This document shows, in pieces, positions 59,782 to 64,000 of a stretch of DNA of 64,000 nt (position 1 is its first letter; each line of letters begins with the position of its first letter). Source of the DNA: Verrucomicrobiales bacterium (GTDB taxonomy: Bacteria > Verrucomicrobiota > Verrucomicrobiia > Verrucomicrobiales > DEV007); contig PAAG01000014.1 of the NCBI GenBank assembly GCA_002698785.1, positions 124,001 through 188,000 on the forward strand, written 5' to 3'. The notes under the pieces were generated by a model that saw only the letters and a list, made by a program, of their open reading frames with translations, was not told where the DNA came from and did no database searches. Position numbers and translations under genes: made by a program.

Positions 59782-61026
59782 ATGAAAATGGGCTCGGCAG
59801 TGTGTTTCTCTCTCCTTTCAATGGCGGTGTTTCCGCTGTCGCTTCACGCTGATTTCTGGCCCGAATTCCGAGGACCCGAGGGAAATGGACATGCCGCTGA
59901 AGCAGATGTACCCCTGCAATGGAGCCAGAGAAAGAACATCCGGTGGAAGATAAAGGTCCCAGGGAAGGCATGGTCGACGCCCGTCGTGGCAAATGGTCGC
60001 GTCTTCGTCACGACAGCCGTCGAAGATTCACGAGAGCTCACTCTACAAGCGGCCTCTTATTCACTCGAAGATGGGGAATCAGAATGGGAATCCGAAGTTC
60101 TCTCTGTAGAGCCGACGGCAATGCACAAGAAGAACAGCCAGGCCTCTCCATCCCCAATCTATGAAGATGGAAAGCTTTATGTGCACTTCAGCCATTTTGG
60201 AACGGCCTGTCTCAATGCGGAAAACGGCGATATCGTTTGGACCCAGACTTCCCTACCCTACAAACCAGTCCATGGCACGGGTGGTTCGCCAGTCCTGTAT
60301 AAGGACAAACTCATTTATTCCGCAGATGGTGGAGAAGATCCCTTTATCGTAGCATTGAACAAGTCCGATGGCTCTGTCGCTTGGAAAACGGCGCGAGATG
60401 TCGAAGTGCAACGCACATTTTCCTTCTCGACTCCACTAATCATTGAGGTCAACGGAGAACCACAAGTCATCAGCCCGGCTTCGGGAGCCGTCATATCCTA
60501 CAATCCAGACACAGGCCAGGAAATCTGGCGCTGCCGATACGATGAAGGGTATTCCGTTGTTCCGAAACCACTATTTCACAACGGAAAGATCTACGTCTGC
60601 TCCGGATTCAACCGAGCTATTCTTCTAGCTATCAAAGCGGACGGAAAGGGAGATGTCACCGATACTCACATTGCTTGGACAAATGAAAAGGCCATTCCCA
60701 AGGAAAGCTCGCCCATCATTGTCGGAAATCGACTTTATATCAATGATGATAAGGGGGTTCTATCCTGTTTTGATGCTGAAACCGGAGAAGAAATCTATCG
60801 CGAACGCCTGGATGGAGCAGGTGGCTATTCCTCATCGCCCGTTTTCGCCTCCGGCCACCTCTTTTTTCACAATGGCGAGGGAATCACCACTGTAGTCAAA
60901 CCAGGACCAGATTTTGAAAAAGTGGAAGAAAATGACCTTGGTGAATACGGGCTTTCTTCTTTCGCTGTGGTATCCGACGGATTTCTTGTTCGAACCGAAG
61001 AGCATTTGATTCGAATCGGAAAGTAG
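59782..61026 (+). CDS. PQQ-binding-like beta-propeller secreted protein
   Basis: FWPEFRGPEGNGHAAEADVPLQWS...NAENGDIVWTQ, DPDTGQEIWR-like repeats (NPDTGQEIWRC), DAETGEEIYRERL. Confidence 0.92.
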   Translation: MKMGSAVCFSLLSMAVFPLSLHADFWPEFRGPEGNGHAAEADVPLQWSQRKNIRWKIKVPGKAWSTPVVANGRVFVTTAVEDSRELTLQAASYSLEDGESEWESEVLSVEPTAMHKKNSQASPSPIYEDGKLYVHFSHFGTACLNAENGDIVWTQTSLPYKPVHGTGGSPVLYKDKLIYSADGGEDPFIVALNKSDGSVAWKTARDVEVQRTFSFSTPLIIEVNGEPQVISPASGAVISYNPDTGQEIWRCRYDEGYSVVPKPLFHNGKIYVCSGFNRAILLAIKADGKGDVTDTHIAWTNEKAIPKESSPIIVGNRLYINDDKGVLSCFDAETGEEIYRERLDGAGGYSSSPVFASGHLFFHNGEGITTVVKPGPDFEKVEENDLGEYGLSSFAVVSDGFLVRTEEHLIRIGK

Positions 61027-61037
61027 TCTCCCCTCCA

Positions 61038-61661
61038 CTAAGCGTCCAGATATTGTTGAAGCGCTTCCTTCAACTGAGTTCTGGCTCGAAATAGCAGGCT
61101 TTTTACAGCAGGAACCGACATGGAAATAACCTTGGCGATCTCTTCGTAAGGCATTTCCTCGTAGCGCCGCAGGATCACAGCCGTTCTCTGCTTTTCCGGG
61201 AGTTCCTGTATCGCTTTGTTGATGGCCTCTTCCAACTCCGACTGGAGAAAGTTTTCGTCTGGAGAAGTGCCATGCGTATCCTCGACTACCGTATGCCGTT
61301 CTTCCTCACGCTCCTCAACAGAAACCGTAGGTTTTCGCTGTCTTCGGCGAACCTCGTTGAAAACCAGATTTCGGGTAATCGTAAACAACCAGGTCGTAAA
61401 CTTCGCTTGCGGCTTATACCGTGGTGCTGACTTCCAGATGCGCAAAAAAACCTGCTGGGCGATGTCTTCTGCCTCCGTCGGGCTGCCAAGCATTTTTGCC
61501 ACCGTTCCGATGACAGCTCCCTGGTGAGTTTCGACCAATAGTTGGAAAGCTTCGATATCTCCCTTGCCAACCTTGACCATCAGCTCTACATCGCGCTGGT
61601 TGGCGAGTTCTTTCTCATCATCATCGGGATCTAGTCGTGATGGTGAGTCGCTATGGGTCAT
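61038..61661 (-). CDS. RNA polymerase sigma-70 family (ECF) sigma factor
   Basis: DIAQQVFLRIWKSAPRYKPQAKFTTWLFTITRNLVFNEVRRRQRK; region 4 LPEKQRTAVILRRYEEMPYEEIAKVISMSVPAVKSLLFRAR. Confidence 0.93.
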   Translation of the reverse strand: MTHSDSPSRLDPDDDEKELANQRDVELMVKVGKGDIEAFQLLVETHQGAVIGTVAKMLGSPTEAEDIAQQVFLRIWKSAPRYKPQAKFTTWLFTITRNLVFNEVRRRQRKPTVSVEEREEERHTVVEDTHGTSPDENFLQSELEEAINKAIQELPEKQRTAVILRRYEEMPYEEIAKVISMSVPAVKSLLFRARTQLKEALQQYLDA

Positions 61662-61781
61662 CGGAGGAGGATTTTTTGCAAATTCCCGGTTAAAACCGTC
61701 CAATACCAGCTAAATTGAACCCCATCAAGCTGGGAATGTTTCCCAAAAAACTTACCCAATGCAGATTTCAGGAAAAACCGC

Positions 61782-62429
61782 ATGACTTCCACTCACCGTA
61801 CAAAACCCAAACGGACCTGGAAGCCATTACGTAGGATCTCTCTCCAGCTCATGGAATGGGGAGTGACCAGTGAAATGGTCGCACTTGCCGGGATGGTTCT
61901 CGGTATCCTGGCGGGAGTCTCCTTCATGGCGACTGGATTCAATGACGAACCTATGATGTTCTGGATCCTGGGTATGGTGTGCTGCATACTGCGAGTCGGC
62001 TGTATCCGCCTCGACGTGGCTCTTCAACCGCTCTCCCATAAGCAATCGCTGGAAGATATTTTCTTCAATGAACTCCCCGAACGGGTTTCCGATGCCGTGA
62101 CCTTGATCGGCTTCGGCTTCGCCATGGATTCCTCGCCCTGGCTCGGTCTCGGAGCAGCACTGACAGCAATTTTCTCCGCTTATGTCAGGTCAGTGGGGTA
62201 CTCCCGGGGTGCGGGTCGGAAACACGCCAGCTCTGGCCCCATGACTCGAATTCACCGGCTTGTTCTGATCTCGCTGACCTCAATTCTGATGATCTTCGGT
62301 GTAAATACAAATAACCTCGAAAACCTGAATATGACCATTCCCCAGATCGCCCTCTGGGTGATCATCATGGGCTGCGTAGCGACTATTCTGATTCGTTGGT
62401 TGAACATTCGTGAATTCTCAGAAAGCTGA
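61782..62429 (+). CDS. CDP-alcohol phosphatidyltransferase-like membrane protein, altered motif
   Basis: Six-TM layout; CIRLDVALQPLSHKQSLEDIFFNELPERVSDAVTLIGFG aligns to the family active-site region with substitutions. Confidence 0.7.
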   Translation: MTSTHRTKPKRTWKPLRRISLQLMEWGVTSEMVALAGMVLGILAGVSFMATGFNDEPMMFWILGMVCCILRVGCIRLDVALQPLSHKQSLEDIFFNELPERVSDAVTLIGFGFAMDSSPWLGLGAALTAIFSAYVRSVGYSRGAGRKHASSGPMTRIHRLVLISLTSILMIFGVNTNNLENLNMTIPQIALWVIIMGCVATILIRWLNIREFSES

Positions 62430-62496
62430 AATTTATTTAAGAAAAGTTAATCAACCGCTCGACATTCGAAGTTGAGGGATATACCCTGCCTCGCCC

Positions 62497-63105
62497 ATGT
62501 ACCGACCAGGCATCCTACAGTTTCTGATGCTTGCCACGCTGTTCTTCAACACCGTCGAAGCCAGCGAGGAATTTACCCGGGTAGTCATCGATCCCGGCCA
62601 CGGAGGAAAAGACCCAGGCTCGACTGCGTTCGGTCTGGTGGAAAAAGAACTGACCCTCGATCTGGCGAAGCGCCTCGAAAAAATCCTGATTGGTGCCGGT
62701 CTCAGCACCGAACTGACCCGCCGAGATGATTCCTATATTGAACTTGTTGACCGTGCCGAAATGGCGAACAACACACCAGGCACAATTTTCGTCAGTCTAC
62801 ACTTCAATGCCCACACTGACCGCAGCATCAGTGGAACGGAAACGCTCTACTGGCCAGGCAGCGAAACTGGTCGCGAATTGGCCAGCTATATTCAAAGTGA
62901 AATTGGAAGAAGGCTTGTGACTCGGAATCGGGGCCTCAAGCCTGAACGCCTAAAGGTGCTTGAGGAAACCAAAAGTACCGCCGTGTTGATCGAATGCGGC
63001 TTCATCTCAAATCGCTGGGAAAGTCAGCGATGCGGGGCCGAGTGGTTCCGTCAGATCGTCGCAGAGGAGATCGCTCAAGGCATCCTCCGCTACCGAAAAC
63101 TGTGA
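62497..63105 (+). CDS. N-acetylmuramoyl-L-alanine amidase (Amidase_3)
   Basis: VVIDPGHGGKDPGSTAFGLVEKELTLDLAKRLEKIL; FVSLHFNAHTDRSISGTETLYW; VLIECGFISNRWE. Confidence 0.95.
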   Translation: MYRPGILQFLMLATLFFNTVEASEEFTRVVIDPGHGGKDPGSTAFGLVEKELTLDLAKRLEKILIGAGLSTELTRRDDSYIELVDRAEMANNTPGTIFVSLHFNAHTDRSISGTETLYWPGSETGRELASYIQSEIGRRLVTRNRGLKPERLKVLEETKSTAVLIECGFISNRWESQRCGAEWFRQIVAEEIAQGILRYRKL

Positions 63106-63242
63106 TAGTAGCAATGTTACAGGTATTTTGTTTTTTGAGATTAACGTAGTTTCTGACTTTCCCATCTATACTGGATGTGCTAGAATCAAGATGATTTCTT
63201 AGAATTTTAAGGAAGCAGATCAGACCATTCGACCCCACCGCC

Positions 63243-63851
63243 ATGAGTGATCCTATTGCCAATTGTACCTTGGAACTCGCTTGCACCGTAGGTTCCCTAG
63301 ACAATGCTATCGAAGCTATTGAAGAAGGTGCAGACGTTAACTTCCGAGACGGTGCGCCTCTATTTCTCGCCATCGTCAATCGCAATCGACACATCATCAA
63401 TATGTTGCTAGATCACGGAGCCGATCCGGTTTCTTTTCTTCCCAAGAAGAAAATGCAACTCATCAAGAATCGCGATGATTTGATCGAGGAGCTCATCGCT
63501 TGCGCCCCCCATAATCCTCGGGATGTGAAAATCGAAGAAATTGAGCAAATCGATTCCGGGATTCGGGAGAAAGGCGTTGAATTTCTAATTGCCGATGTCG
63601 ATTGGGACAACGCGACACGTTTTCGAGATTCCCTCGACGCTATCGGTGCAGGAACCAGCCATCGATGTGTCGCCGAATTTCTCCAATGGGCACGCAGTGA
63701 GCGGCGCTCTACCAATGAGGACGTGGATGAATTTCTTACCTCAAACGATTCCACGATTGTTGAATACCGTGAGCGCTACCTCTCCAGCGGTGAGAATCTC
63801 GTTGCTCTTGCCAACGACTTTGTCAGCGAGCCAGAAGAAAAGGATAGCTGA
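63243..63851 (+). CDS. Ankyrin-repeat-like hypothetical protein
   Basis: AIEAIEEGADVNFRDGAPLFLAIVNRNRHIINMLLDHGADP. Confidence 0.78.
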   Translation: MSDPIANCTLELACTVGSLDNAIEAIEEGADVNFRDGAPLFLAIVNRNRHIINMLLDHGADPVSFLPKKKMQLIKNRDDLIEELIACAPHNPRDVKIEEIEQIDSGIREKGVEFLIADVDWDNATRFRDSLDAIGAGTSHRCVAEFLQWARSERRSTNEDVDEFLTSNDSTIVEYRERYLSSGENLVALANDFVSEPEEKDS

Positions 63852-63911
63852 TATCGACGATATTCTCGACCGTCATTGAAAGGACCGGCATCACCCTCGC
63901 GTAGTGGGTAG

Positions 63912-64000
63912 ATGCGGATACTTCTCACACGTCGGGTCACCCTCGTTTCATCTCTCTTTCTCACCTTTGGACTCTGCTTCCTCATCATCCTGATTGAGTG
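63912..64000 (+). CDS. Partial CDS, N-terminal membrane anchor (runs off the right edge)
   Basis: MRILLTRRVTLVSSLFLTFGLCFLIILIE..., open to the window end. Confidence 0.5.
   Translation, partial: MRILLTRRVTLVSSLFLTFGLCFLIILIE

Overview
64 kb bacterial chromosomal window. Gene content (PVC-type membrane-bound dehydrogenases, DUF1080, Gfo/Idh/MocA, sulfatase, PQQ-propeller proteins) suggests Verrucomicrobiota or a related PVC lineage; this is inference from content. About 55 CDSs and one tRNA-Leu(CAA) are supported. I saw no CRISPR array, phage or IS element. The points most worth follow-up are: (1) a left-edge locus with a 55-aa peptide directly upstream of a truncated GrrM/OscB-like radical SAM/SPASM maturase, divergent from an ABC exporter, i.e. 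a candidate RiPP system; (2) six consecutive helices ending in a strong intrinsic terminator at about 4781-5045 (+), where every non-Watson-Crick position favours the + strand, i.e. a candidate unannotated structured RNA; (3) a compact minus-strand cluster of HemN-like radical SAM, chorismate-lyase-like and flavin-halogenase-like genes (37943-41237); (4) three modular PVC dehydrogenases, with SGNH split in one copy and fused in another, and a cupredoxin replacing cytochrome c; (5) convergent gene pairs whose two stop codons sit inside one near-perfect hairpin; (6) paired palindromes upstream of nrdR and an ATP-cone-like gene downstream. All functional calls come from reading motifs by eye; no searches were run.
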